DNA of 64,000 nt from Bacteroidales bacterium (GTDB taxonomy: Bacteria; Bacteroidota; Bacteroidia; Bacteroidales; UBA932): assembly GCA_020026275.1 (NCBI GenBank), contig JAHHQQ010000009.1:8595-72594 (forward strand), written 5' to 3'. Shown in pieces: positions 8,384 through 16,664 of the stretch. Both the position numbers and the translations under genes were made by a program. The first letter of the stretch is position 1; every line of letters starts with the position of its first letter. Under the pieces are notes generated by a model. The model did not search any database. It had not been told where the DNA came from and worked only from the letters and a program-made list of their open reading frames with translations.

Positions 8384-11001
8384 TATCTGGTGATGATTTC
8401 AACTAACTGGGCAAGTGCCTTCTCCAGTCCGTCCGTATTCTTTCCGCCTGCAGTGGCAAAACCTGGTTGGCCGCCGCCACCGCCAAGGATGAATTTGGCA
8501 GCTTCCCTGATTTCCTTTCCGGCATTTTTCCCGGCAGCGACGAGCTCATCAGAATAGATGAGGGCGAGCTGTGGACGACCGTCTGAAAGGAAGGCTCCGG
8601 CAAATGCGATTTTGCCTTCGTGTTTCTGGATGGTGGGTGCTGTGTTCTTGATTAGAGCGGGAGTCGCTTCTCCAGTGAAGCGGATGACTTGTATGCCCTG
8701 AATGGTTTCTGCTCCAGCAATGGCCTCATTGGCAAACCGGACAGCTTTTTCTTTCTGGAAAGTGTCAATTTCTTTTTTGTATGCCGCATTTTCTTCCAGC
8801 ATCTTCTTGATGGCACCGTTGAGGTCCGGAACATTGTTGAAGAAGGATTTGGCCGTCTTGATGGTCTCGGAAAGTGTGTTCACATATTCTTCTGCCTTGA
8901 TTCCAGTCACGGCTTCGATTCGTCTCACACCGGCGGCGACAGCGCTTTCGCTGAGAATCTTGAAGAGGCCGATGGTGCCGGTCGCACTGGTATGAGTGCC
9001 GCCGCAAAGTTCGATGGAAGGACCGAATTTCACATATCTGACAACATCACCGTATTTTTCACCGAAGAGGGCGATGGCTCCATTTGCAACGGCTTCTTCC
9101 ATGGTAGCGTCACGTTTCTCTTCCAAAAGGTAGTTGGCGCGGATCATTTCATTGACTTTCAGTTCCACCTGAGCCAATTCCTCATCAGTCATCTTGGAGA
9201 AGTGGGAGAAGTCGAAGCGGAAGTAGTCGGGGCCGACAAATGAGCCTTTCTGTTCGACATGGTCACCGAGAACGGTTCTCAGAGCATTGTCCAGCAGGTG
9301 GGTGGCTGTATGGTTGTTGGCGATGTCCTGTCTTCTCTCGGCATCGACATGGAGGGTGAAGGTGCAGTTGCAGTCAGAAGGGATGCGTTCTGCCAGATGG
9401 ATGGTGAGCTCGTTCTCCTTCACAGTGTTGAGGATGTTGATCTTCTCTCCGTTCCCGGAAAGGATATAGCCGGTGTCACCGACCTGACCACCCATTTCAG
9501 CATAGAATGGGGTTTTGTCGAATACCAGCTGGTAGAGGCTCTTGTTCTTCTGTTTTACAGTTCTGTGCTTCATCAGATTGACTCCGTCCAGTTCGAGGCA
9601 GTCATAGCCCAGGAACTCCACGCCTTCACCGCTATGGAATTCAATCCAGTCGCCGAATTCATTGGCGGTAGCGTTTCTGGCGCGGTCTTTCTGTTTTTGC
9701 ATTTCCACTTCAAAGCCTTTGGTGTCTACGGTAAATCCGTTTTCCTCAGCGATGAGCTCAGTCAGGTCGAGAGGGAAACCGAATGTGTCGTAGAGGACGA
9801 AAGCGTCTTCGCCGGAAATCTTCTTGGTCGCTTCGCTCTTGGCCATGTATTCGTCCATGAGCTTGATACCTCTGTCCAATGTCCTGAGGAAGGCGTTCTC
9901 CTCTTCCTTGATGACGCTTTCAATCAGTTTCTGCTGGCCGCTGAGTTCAGGATAGGCTTGTCCCATGTCTGCTACAAGTTGGTTCACCAGTCTGCAGAGG
10001 AACGGCTCGTTGAAACCGAGGAAGGTATAGCCGTAGCGGACGGCTCTACGAAGGATACGTCTGATTACATAACCGGCTTTCACATTTGAAGGGAGCTGCC
10101 CATCTGCAATGGAGAAGGAAATGGCTCTGATGTGATCAGCGATTACTCTCATGGCGACTTCCGTCTTCTCATTTTCATGATACTTGTGGCCGGAGAATTC
10201 TTCAATCTTGCCGATAAGTCCGGTGAATACGTCTGTATCGTAATTGCTGGTTTTGCCTTGAAGTACCATACAGAGTCGTTCAAATCCCATTCCGGTATCG
10301 ATATTCTTGTGAGGGAGGAGCTCGAGGCTGCTGTCAGCCTTGCGGTTGAACTGCATGAACACGAGGTTCCAGATTTCAATTACGAGCGGATTGTCCTGAT
10401 TTACAAGGCTGGCTCCTGGAACTTTTGCAATCTCCTCGTCTGAGCGGAGGTCAATGTGGATTTCACTGCAAGGGCCGCAAGGACCGGTGTCGCCCATTTC
10501 CCAGAAGTTGTCGTGTTTGTTGCCGAGCAAAATATGATCTTCTGGAAGGTGTTTCTTCCAGGCGGCTCTGGCTTCTTCGTCCAGTTCGGTTCCATCTTGA
10601 GAGTCGCCTTCAAAGACGGTGGCATATAGTTTCGTTTTGTCAATCTTGTATATTTCTGTCAAAAGTTCCCAGGCCCAGTCAATGGCTTCTGTCTTGAAGT
10701 AGTCGCCAAAACTCCAGTTGCCGAGCATTTCGAACATGGTGTGGTGGTAACTGTCTCTTCCGACCGCTTCCAGGTCGTTGTGCTTTCCACTGACTCTCAG
10801 ACATTTCTGGGAGTCGGTCGCTCTGTTCGTTTTGGCGGTTTTGTTGCCCAGAAAAATATCTTTGAACTGGTTCATGCCGGCATTGGTGAACATGAGAGTA
10901 GGATCATTTTTGATCACCATAGGTGCTGAAGGCACGATGGTATGTCCTTTTGATTCGAAAAAGTCTAAAAATTGCTGCCTGATTTCTTTTGATGTCATCA
11001 T
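8383..11001 (-). CDS. alaS: Alanyl-tRNA synthetase
   Basis: 872 residues from the chosen start (MMTSKEIRQQF), which matches the usual Bacteroidetes N-terminus; an in-frame ATG at 11031 would add 10 unrelated residues. It charges tRNA-Ala and edits Ser/Gly mischarging. Visible marks are the class II core (FESKGH, FTNAGMNQFKD, GPCGPCSEIH), the editing-domain metal site HTATH, its partner CGGTHTSATG, and the glycine-rich C-terminal end GGGGGQPGFATAGG. The TAA stop shares its A with the ATG of the downstream permease-fmt frame, giving tight translational coupling of two translation enzymes with a lipopolysaccharide export component. Confidence 0.97.
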   Translation of the reverse strand: MMTSKEIRQQFLDFFESKGHTIVPSAPMVIKNDPTLMFTNAGMNQFKDIFLGNKTAKTNRATDSQKCLRVSGKHNDLEAVGRDSYHHTMFEMLGNWSFGDYFKTEAIDWAWELLTEIYKIDKTKLYATVFEGDSQDGTELDEEARAAWKKHLPEDHILLGNKHDNFWEMGDTGPCGPCSEIHIDLRSDEEIAKVPGASLVNQDNPLVIEIWNLVFMQFNRKADSSLELLPHKNIDTGMGFERLCMVLQGKTSNYDTDVFTGLIGKIEEFSGHKYHENEKTEVAMRVIADHIRAISFSIADGQLPSNVKAGYVIRRILRRAVRYGYTFLGFNEPFLCRLVNQLVADMGQAYPELSGQQKLIESVIKEEENAFLRTLDRGIKLMDEYMAKSEATKKISGEDAFVLYDTFGFPLDLTELIAEENGFTVDTKGFEVEMQKQKDRARNATANEFGDWIEFHSGEGVEFLGYDCLELDGVNLMKHRTVKQKNKSLYQLVFDKTPFYAEMGGQVGDTGYILSGNGEKINILNTVKENELTIHLAERIPSDCNCTFTLHVDAERRQDIANNHTATHLLDNALRTVLGDHVEQKGSFVGPDYFRFDFSHFSKMTDEELAQVELKVNEMIRANYLLEEKRDATMEEAVANGAIALFGEKYGDVVRYVKFGPSIELCGGTHTSATGTIGLFKILSESAVAAGVRRIEAVTGIKAEEYVNTLSETIKTAKSFFNNVPDLNGAIKKMLEENAAYKKEIDTFQKEKAVRFANEAIAGAETIQGIQVIRFTGEATPALIKNTAPTIQKHEGKIAFAGAFLSDGRPQLALIYSDELVAAGKNAGKEIREAAKFILGGGGGQPGFATAGGKNTDGLEKALAQLVEIITR

Positions 11002-11072
11002 AATCTGAATAATCTGAAAATTTGTTGGCACGATATTTTCTTATATAATACGCGCATTTCCCGAAGGAACCA

Positions 11073-11080
11073 CAAAATTA
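11073..11080 (-). promoter_or_regulatory. Candidate -7 promoter element for alaS
   Basis: Minus-strand TAATTTTG matches the Bacteroidetes TAnnTTTG element about 72 nt upstream of the chosen alaS start. No well-spaced -33 TTTG was found, so the assignment is moderate. It lies back-to-back with the promoter of the divergent M23 gene. Confidence 0.5.
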
Positions 11081-11102
11081 TAATTTTTTTTACAAAAAAG
11101 GC

Positions 11103-11110
11103 TATATTTG
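11103..11110 (+). promoter_or_regulatory. -7 promoter element abutting the start codon of the first M23 gene
   Basis: TATATTTG matches TAnnTTTG exactly and ends only 3 nt before the ATG at 11114. Transcription would begin at or within a few bases of the start codon, implying a leaderless or nearly leaderless mRNA. Confidence 0.6.
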
Positions 11111-11113
11111 CGT

Positions 11114-12121
11114 ATGTCAAATTTCAAAAAGTATAGACTGAACAAGGATACTTTGCAATATGAAGTGGAGAAAAAGCCCCGCTTGGTGCGTTGGGCTTGT
11201 TTCATTGGCATGATACTTTTGACAATGCTATCGGCACTGGTCTATTTCTGGTTCTTTTTTTCCTTTTTGGGATGGGAATTGCCGAAAACGGCGGTGCTCC
11301 GTAAAATCAATGACCGATGGGTGTCGGAGATGGAAGTGATGAACCGGCAAATGGACCGCTATGATGAGGTGTTGGCTGGACTTCGTATTCGTGATGACGA
11401 AATCTATCGGAATATTTTCGGAATGAACATGGTTTCACCGGCAGTCCGTAATTCCGGTCTGGGAGGCGCTAACCGCTATGGCTGGATGGAGGATATTCGA
11501 GATAGTTCACCGCTCAGGCAGACTACGATGAGATTGGATTTCCAGACCAAGGAGATTTATGTTCAGAGCAAATCTTTTGATGATATATATGTGTTGTCGA
11601 AAAAAGCCGGTGACCGGGCTTCCTGTATTCCCGCCATTTCTCCGATTTTGACGGATGATACCAAATATCGTCGCTCCAGTCCTTTTGGATATAGGACTGA
11701 TCCAATTACAGGAGTGCGGCGCATGCATAAAGGATTTGATTTTGCCTGCCCTCCGGGGAATCCGATTTATGCGACTGGAGATGGAAAGGTGGAAAAGGTG
11801 AATTTTGACATTTTCGGTTATGGAAACAGTATTGTCATCGATCATGGTTTCGGTTATGAAACTCGTTATGCCCACATGAAGGATGTCTATGTTGTCGAGG
11901 GGATGAAATTAAAGAGAGGGGAATGCATTGGGACAACAGGTAATTCCGGTCGCTCAACGGGCCCTCATCTCCATTACGAGGTCATGTATATGGGCAGATG
12001 GGTCAATCCTTACAACTTCTTTGACTTGACAATGCCGGTGGAAGAATATGAGGCGATGGTCAGGAAAGCGGAGGCGGAATCTCCGAATGTCATCAATCCT
12101 CAAAAGAGATTCAAGAGATGA
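11114..12121 (+). CDS. Membrane-anchored M23 family (LytM-type) peptidase
   Basis: 335 residues from ATG 11114, preferred over the in-frame TTG at 11108 because MSNFKKYRLNKDTLQYE matches the typical Bacteroidetes N-terminus. One membrane segment (about 29-53) is followed by a short linker region with MNRQMDRYDEVLAGLRIRDDEIYR. The C-terminal LytM domain (about 180-310) has the zinc ligands intact: HKGFD (His and Asp) and HLHYEV (His-x-His), with GNSIVIDHG and TRYAHM strands. Members cleave peptidoglycan cross-bridges or regulate amidases at the envelope; the metal site suggests activity rather than a degenerate regulator. The next M23 gene overlaps by 4 nt (ATGA), so the two are probably made together. 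Confidence 0.88.
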   Translation: MSNFKKYRLNKDTLQYEVEKKPRLVRWACFIGMILLTMLSALVYFWFFFSFLGWELPKTAVLRKINDRWVSEMEVMNRQMDRYDEVLAGLRIRDDEIYRNIFGMNMVSPAVRNSGLGGANRYGWMEDIRDSSPLRQTTMRLDFQTKEIYVQSKSFDDIYVLSKKAGDRASCIPAISPILTDDTKYRRSSPFGYRTDPITGVRRMHKGFDFACPPGNPIYATGDGKVEKVNFDIFGYGNSIVIDHGFGYETRYAHMKDVYVVEGMKLKRGECIGTTGNSGRSTGPHLHYEVMYMGRWVNPYNFFDLTMPVEEYEAMVRKAEAESPNVINPQKRFKR

Positions 12122-13083
12122 AGGTCATGAGGAAAAAACAGATCGGAAATGATCCGGGAAACAGCAGTGGCGTCAATGTGAAACGAAAATCAGTCAGGCT
12201 GGTTCTGGGAGGAATAGTTCGGTGGCTGCTTGGGACTTTGTCTTTGGCGGTGTTCTATTATATCCTCCTTGCCATGTTCTTCAGTACAGAGGAAGAGAAG
12301 CGTCTGATGGAAGAGAACCGGATGTATGAGGAGAAATATATTGCAATGGTCGAGCAGAACAAGATGAATGCAGAGGTGATCAAGGGGTTGCAAATCAGGG
12401 ACAATGACATCTACAAGCAGATTTTCCATTCGGCTCCTCCTTCTATCGATCCGGCTCATTCGTTGGATTATGAGTTTGATGTGGATTCTATTTATAGCCG
12501 GAGCATAACTGAAAATGCGGCAGCCAAGTCCAGAGCACTTCTGGAAGATGCCTCCAAGGTAAATGATAATTTCAGCCGGGTCTTTGAAGTGTTGGGCCGG
12601 TCTGATGTGGCGGTTCCGCCGATGTGCGCTCCTTTGGAGGATTTGGGTTATGCACAGATCGGTGCATCTGTAGGGCAGAAGATAAATCCGTTTACTAAAG
12701 TGAAGACGGAACACACTGGCCTGGATTTGATTGTGGGGCAGGGGAGTCCAGTCATGGCAACAGCAGAAGGGGTTGTGGTGGAGGTGATATACCGCAAGAA
12801 AGGTCTGGGCAATACTGTGGTGATTTCCCATGCAGGAGGCTATGAGACTCGTTATTCTCATTTGTCGGACATCAAGGTGGGGCGTGGTCGGAAAGTCCGG
12901 AAGGGAGAGGTTGTCGGTGAAGTCGGCATTTCCGGAAGGTCTTTTGCTCCCCATCTGCATTATGAGGTGTGGCGGGATGGGAAAATGGAAGATCCTGTCA
13001 ATTACCTGTTTACCTGTCTCAGCCCTAAGGAATATACGAATGTGCTCTATATGGCGGTGCATACTGAGCAGTCGCTGGATTAG
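12118..13083 (+). CDS. Second membrane-anchored M23 family (LytM-type) peptidase
   Basis: 321 residues, start overlapping the previous stop as ATGA. A basic N-terminus is followed by a membrane segment (about 32-52), a helix-prone stretch (EEEKRLMEENRMYEEKY), the same GLQIRDNDIYKQIF motif seen in the upstream paralog, and a C-terminal LytM domain with HTGLD and HLHYEVW zinc-binding motifs intact. The shared linker motif and domain order show tandem duplication. It probably acts in the periplasm on peptidoglycan, possibly as a pair with its neighbour. Nothing in the sequence tells whether one partner is regulatory. Confidence 0.88.
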   Translation: MKVMRKKQIGNDPGNSSGVNVKRKSVRLVLGGIVRWLLGTLSLAVFYYILLAMFFSTEEEKRLMEENRMYEEKYIAMVEQNKMNAEVIKGLQIRDNDIYKQIFHSAPPSIDPAHSLDYEFDVDSIYSRSITENAAAKSRALLEDASKVNDNFSRVFEVLGRSDVAVPPMCAPLEDLGYAQIGASVGQKINPFTKVKTEHTGLDLIVGQGSPVMATAEGVVVEVIYRKKGLGNTVVISHAGGYETRYSHLSDIKVGRGRKVRKGEVVGEVGISGRSFAPHLHYEVWRDGKMEDPVNYLFTCLSPKEYTNVLYMAVHTEQSLD

Positions 13084-13133
13084 AAGAGAATTTAATCTGT
13101 GGATGTGTCCCAGATGATACAGTAATAAGTAAT

Positions 13134-13451
13134 ATGGAAAAGTTGTATTATTCTATTGGAGATGTTGCCGAAATTTTGGGGGAGACGACTTCTCTGGTCC
13201 GTTTTTGGACGAATTCTTTTTCCAAATATATCAAACCTCACAGGAATGCCAAGGGGAATCGCCTCTATATGGCAGAAGATGTGGAGTTTCTGAAGGAACT
13301 CCATTATCTCATCAAAGACAGGGGACTGACTTTGGATGGTGCGGCCAAACTGATTGCAGAGGACAGGAAGAAGGTATCGGCGAGGGTAAAGGCAATTGAG
13401 ACATTGAAAGACATTCGCAAGCAGCTGGTTGCTGTGAAGAAAAGTCTTTGA
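13134..13451 (+). CDS. Small MerR-family transcriptional regulator
   Basis: 105 residues. The N-terminal winged helix-turn-helix is typical of MerR (YYSIGDVAEILGETTSLVRFW, then NRLYMAEDVEFLKELHYLIKDRGLTLDGA), followed by a short dimerisation helix and no effector domain. It resembles the small MerR protein that Bacteroidetes carry close to M23 and Nif3 genes. It lies 50 nt after the M23 pair and 21 nt before the Nif3-like gene, all on the plus strand. The signal sensed is unknown; no cysteine pattern for metal sensing is present. Confidence 0.85.
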   Translation: MEKLYYSIGDVAEILGETTSLVRFWTNSFSKYIKPHRNAKGNRLYMAEDVEFLKELHYLIKDRGLTLDGAAKLIAEDRKKVSARVKAIETLKDIRKQLVAVKKSL

Positions 13452-13472
13452 CAGAAGAAAAACAGGCTTGGT

Positions 13473-14252
13473 ATGAAAGTCAAGGAGATTATCGCGGAGA
13501 TTGAACGTTTCGCTCCGCTGTCCATTCAGGAATCCTGGGACAATTCCGGTCTGATCATCGGGTCGCCGGAGGATGAGGTGCATGGGGTACTGGTTGGCTT
13601 CGACTGTACACCGGAGCTGGTTGATGAGGCTGTCTCCATAGGGGCTGACCTGATTCTGACCCATCATCCGCTCATTTTCAAGGGGCTCCGGAAAATCAGT
13701 CCGGACGATGTTGTGGGGCTGTCCATCATCAAGGCTGTCCGCTCAGGGGTCGCCATCTATGCCGCTCATACGACGGCCGACAAGGTCGTTGACGGGGTTA
13801 GTGGCGCCATGGCCAGGAGACTGGACCTGCAAGACGTGGAGGTGCTGGAGCCCGATGGGGAAGGCACCGGCCTCGGTCTGATCGGCCACCTTCCGCATCC
13901 GCTGCATGCGATGGAAGCGATCGGGCTGGTCAAGAAATGTTTCAATCTCAAGGTGTTGAGAACGTCTTGCCCGATTGAAGGACTCATTTCCAAGGTGGCC
14001 GTTTGTGGTGGCAGTGGAAGTGATTATATCAATTTGTCTCATGAGAAAGGAGCACAACTTTATATTACCGGGGACATCACTTATCATCGTTTTTTCGTTC
14101 CAAAGGACTATATGCTGATGGATATTGGTCATTTTGAGAGCGAAATTGATATTGCTGATATATTCTTTACATTGTTAAGGAAAAAATTTCCTAACTTTGC
14201 AATTCATATGAGTGGTAATTTGAAAATTAGTAATCCGATATATTATTTTTAA
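13473..14252 (+). CDS. Nif3-like dinuclear metal centre protein
   Basis: 259 residues, the short form of the Nif3/YbgI (DUF34) family without the inserted PII-like domain. Metal-binding signatures are visible: SWDNSGLIIG near the start, LILTHHPLIFK (His-His), YAAHTTADK, and near the C-terminus DIGHFESE. Family members are toroidal hexamers; the biochemical role is debated (GTP cyclohydrolase-like or metal insertion), so I make no specific claim. Six nt separate its stop from the zinc-ribbon protein gene, a pairing common in Bacteroidetes. Confidence 0.9.
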   Translation: MKVKEIIAEIERFAPLSIQESWDNSGLIIGSPEDEVHGVLVGFDCTPELVDEAVSIGADLILTHHPLIFKGLRKISPDDVVGLSIIKAVRSGVAIYAAHTTADKVVDGVSGAMARRLDLQDVEVLEPDGEGTGLGLIGHLPHPLHAMEAIGLVKKCFNLKVLRTSCPIEGLISKVAVCGGSGSDYINLSHEKGAQLYITGDITYHRFFVPKDYMLMDIGHFESEIDIADIFFTLLRKKFPNFAIHMSGNLKISNPIYYF

Positions 14253-14257
14253 CAGAT

Positions 14258-15067
14258 ATGGCTAAGAAAGTAAAGAAAGAAGAAACTCCGATTGACAAGA
14301 CGGTAACCTTCGTATCAATTAGTAAGACATTTGCCGATTCAGAGATCAGTGTCCCTGAAAAACTTCACACACTTTATGATTTGCAGCAGGCAGATACCGC
14401 TATTGACAAGATTCTCCAGTTGAGAGGAGACCTTCCTGTCGAGGTGGAGGAACTCGAAAAAGAAATTGCCGATATCGAGAGCAAAGAAGCGGTTGGCGTT
14501 CAGTTCATTGAAGGTCTCAATGCTTCCATTGCAGAGAACAAGCAGAACATCATTGACTGCGACACTTCCATTTCCAACTATCAGAAGCAGCTGGACAATA
14601 TAGCCAACAGCCGTGAATTCGATTCCATCAACAAGGAGATCGAGAACTTGGGTATTGTCAGGGAGATTGCCGAGAAGAACATCAACGAGGCCAAATTCGC
14701 TATTTCTGAAAAGAAGGCCGAGCTGGAAGAGATCAAGGAGACTCTTGAAATCAGAAAGGGAGACTTGAAGGCCAAGAAGGAAGAACTGGTGAGTATCGTG
14801 GCTGAAACGTCTGCAGAAGAGGAGAAACTTCGTGCCAACAGAGAGGCTTGTGCCAAGAAGATTGACGATACGACTATGAGGGCATATGAGCGTATCCGTG
14901 CAAGTGTGAAAAATCATCTTGCAGTCGTTTCTGTCTACAATGGTGATTCTTGCGGCGGTTGTTTCAACACAATCATCCCTCAGACTCTGATAGAGATCGC
15001 TTCCAATAAAAAGCTTGTCATTTGCGAACATTGCGGTCGTATCATTGTCAATCCGGATTTCGAATAG
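14258..15067 (+). CDS. Coiled-coil protein with C4-type zinc ribbon
   Basis: 269 residues. After a lysine-rich start, residues about 45-210 form a long charged coiled coil (DLQQADTAIDKILQL, many Glu/Lys heptads). The end carries a zinc ribbon with two Cys pairs, CGGC and CEHC, about 24 residues apart. This is the zf-RING_7/C4-type zinc ribbon family found beside Nif3 genes. The function is not established; nucleic-acid or ribosome-associated roles have been proposed for the family. It sits between the Nif3-like gene and dnaB. Confidence 0.9.
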   Translation: MAKKVKKEETPIDKTVTFVSISKTFADSEISVPEKLHTLYDLQQADTAIDKILQLRGDLPVEVEELEKEIADIESKEAVGVQFIEGLNASIAENKQNIIDCDTSISNYQKQLDNIANSREFDSINKEIENLGIVREIAEKNINEAKFAISEKKAELEEIKETLEIRKGDLKAKKEELVSIVAETSAEEEKLRANREACAKKIDDTTMRAYERIRASVKNHLAVVSVYNGDSCGGCFNTIIPQTLIEIASNKKLVICEHCGRIIVNPDFE

Positions 15068-15084
15068 AAATTTACTTGAAATAA

Positions 15085-16620
15085 ATGGCTGACCTGAAGA
15101 AAAATTCAAAGAGCAAAAAGGCGGTCAATCTTGAAACACTGGGCTTGGAGATGGGAAACAAACCACCTCAAGCCTTGGATTTTGAGGAGGCTGTACTTGG
15201 TGCAATGCTGATTGAACCCAACTGTGTCGAAGATGCAATCGACGAGTTGGATTCTTCGTGTTTTTATGATCCCAAGCATCGTATGATCTTCGAGGCGATG
15301 TATTCGCTGGTGAATGAGCATGAATCTTTGGATCTTCTTTCGGTCAAGCAGCGTTTGGAAGCGCAGGGTAATTTGGAGACAATCGGCGGAGCTGTCCGAT
15401 TGGCGGCTCTTTCCCAGAAGATCGGCGCGGCAGCCAATATTGAATATTATCTCAAGGTACTCAAGCAGAAGAGGATACAACGTGATCTCATTACTGCTTC
15501 TTTCGATATTCTCAAGAAGGCCTATGATGATACTATCAATATGGATCTGCTGATTGACAGTGCGCAGTCAGAAATCTATAAGGCCATTCGGGAAGGAGAT
15601 AAGAAGGATGTCCAGGATATTGCATCCGTAGTGAGGATGGCGATGGATGAGATTGAGGAAATGCAGGGAAGAACCGGTTATAGCGGTGTCCCTTCCGGCT
15701 ATCCGTCACTGGATGATATCACGATGGGATGGCAGAAGTCTGACCTCATCATTTTGGCGGCGCGTCCGTCTGTCGGTAAAACTGCTTTTGCCTTGAATGT
15801 GGCTCGCAATGCTGCGGTGGATGCGAAAGTGCCGGTTGCCATCTTTTCTTTGGAGATGCCGGCCATCCAGCTGGTCAAGCGTCTGATGGTTTCTGAAACG
15901 GAACTTCCTTCCGATAAACTCAAAGGAGGTTCTGATTTGACCAGGGAAGATTGGGAGATTTTAGAGTCCAAGACGGCTGCCTTGACCAAGGCTCCGATTT
16001 ATATAGATGATACGCCGAGCCTTCCTATCATGGAATTCCGTACCAAGGTTAAAAGATTGGTGAAGACCAAGAAGGTCGGTCTGGTGATTGTGGACTATCT
16101 CCAGTTGATGCAGGGGCCTCCGGAACTTAGAGGAATGCGTGAGCAGGAGGTGGCTGCCATTTCGCGTACTTTGAAGGCTACTGCCAAAGAGTTGAACATT
16201 CCGATTATTGCACTTTCCCAATTGTCCCGTCAGGCGACCAGCCGTGAAAGGGGAAACGGAAAACCGATGCTGAGTGACTTGCGGGAGTCTGGTTCTATTG
16301 AGCAGGATGCCGATATGGTATTGTTTGTACATCGTCCCGATTACATAGGAATGTCAGAGAACAAGGAGGACTATGCCAAGACGTTCATTATCATTGCCAA
16401 GCATCGTAATGGCCAGGTGGGCGAGATCGAAATGAGGTTCAAGTCTGAAATTGTCAAGTTCGTCGAAAAAGATGACAATTTGTTGGATGGGGATTTTTCA
16501 GCCTATTCAGGAGCGACCACTTACAATTCTGCAATCAATGATGATATGGGAGGAGGCGGTGTCCAATATGATCCTTTCGATAATATGGGAGGAGGATTCG
16601 GCAACAATTCATTCCAGTAG
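15085..16620 (+). CDS. dnaB: Replicative DNA helicase DnaB
   Basis: 511 residues. The N-terminal DnaG-binding domain starts at PPQALDFEEAVLGAML; the RecA-like motor begins near residue 195 with Walker A ARPSVGKTAFALN, the FSLEM motif, Walker B VGLVIVDYLQLM, and the H4 segment LSDLRESGSIEQDADMV with arginine finger region. It ends with a Gly/Asn/Phe-rich tail (GGGVQYDPFDNMGGGFG), as in many Bacteroidetes DnaB proteins. It unwinds DNA at the fork as a hexamer and recruits primase. No intein or insertion is seen. Confidence 0.97.
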   Translation: MADLKKNSKSKKAVNLETLGLEMGNKPPQALDFEEAVLGAMLIEPNCVEDAIDELDSSCFYDPKHRMIFEAMYSLVNEHESLDLLSVKQRLEAQGNLETIGGAVRLAALSQKIGAAANIEYYLKVLKQKRIQRDLITASFDILKKAYDDTINMDLLIDSAQSEIYKAIREGDKKDVQDIASVVRMAMDEIEEMQGRTGYSGVPSGYPSLDDITMGWQKSDLIILAARPSVGKTAFALNVARNAAVDAKVPVAIFSLEMPAIQLVKRLMVSETELPSDKLKGGSDLTREDWEILESKTAALTKAPIYIDDTPSLPIMEFRTKVKRLVKTKKVGLVIVDYLQLMQGPPELRGMREQEVAAISRTLKATAKELNIPIIALSQLSRQATSRERGNGKPMLSDLRESGSIEQDADMVLFVHRPDYIGMSENKEDYAKTFIIIAKHRNGQVGEIEMRFKSEIVKFVEKDDNLLDGDFSAYSGATTYNSAINDDMGGGGVQYDPFDNMGGGFGNNSFQ

Positions 16621-16635
16621 TGTTTTCTGAAAACA
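16621..16635. promoter_or_regulatory. 15-bp perfect inverted repeat upstream of the DUF3108 gene
   Basis: TGTTTTC-T-GAAAACA is a 7-1-7 palindrome immediately after the dnaB stop and 30 nt upstream of the chosen start codon of the next gene. It is followed by CATATTTG, one base off the -7 consensus. It could be an operator, or be fortuitous. Confidence 0.35.
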
Positions 16636-16664
16636 TATTTGGATTCCGTAAAAATGTTGAAGCT

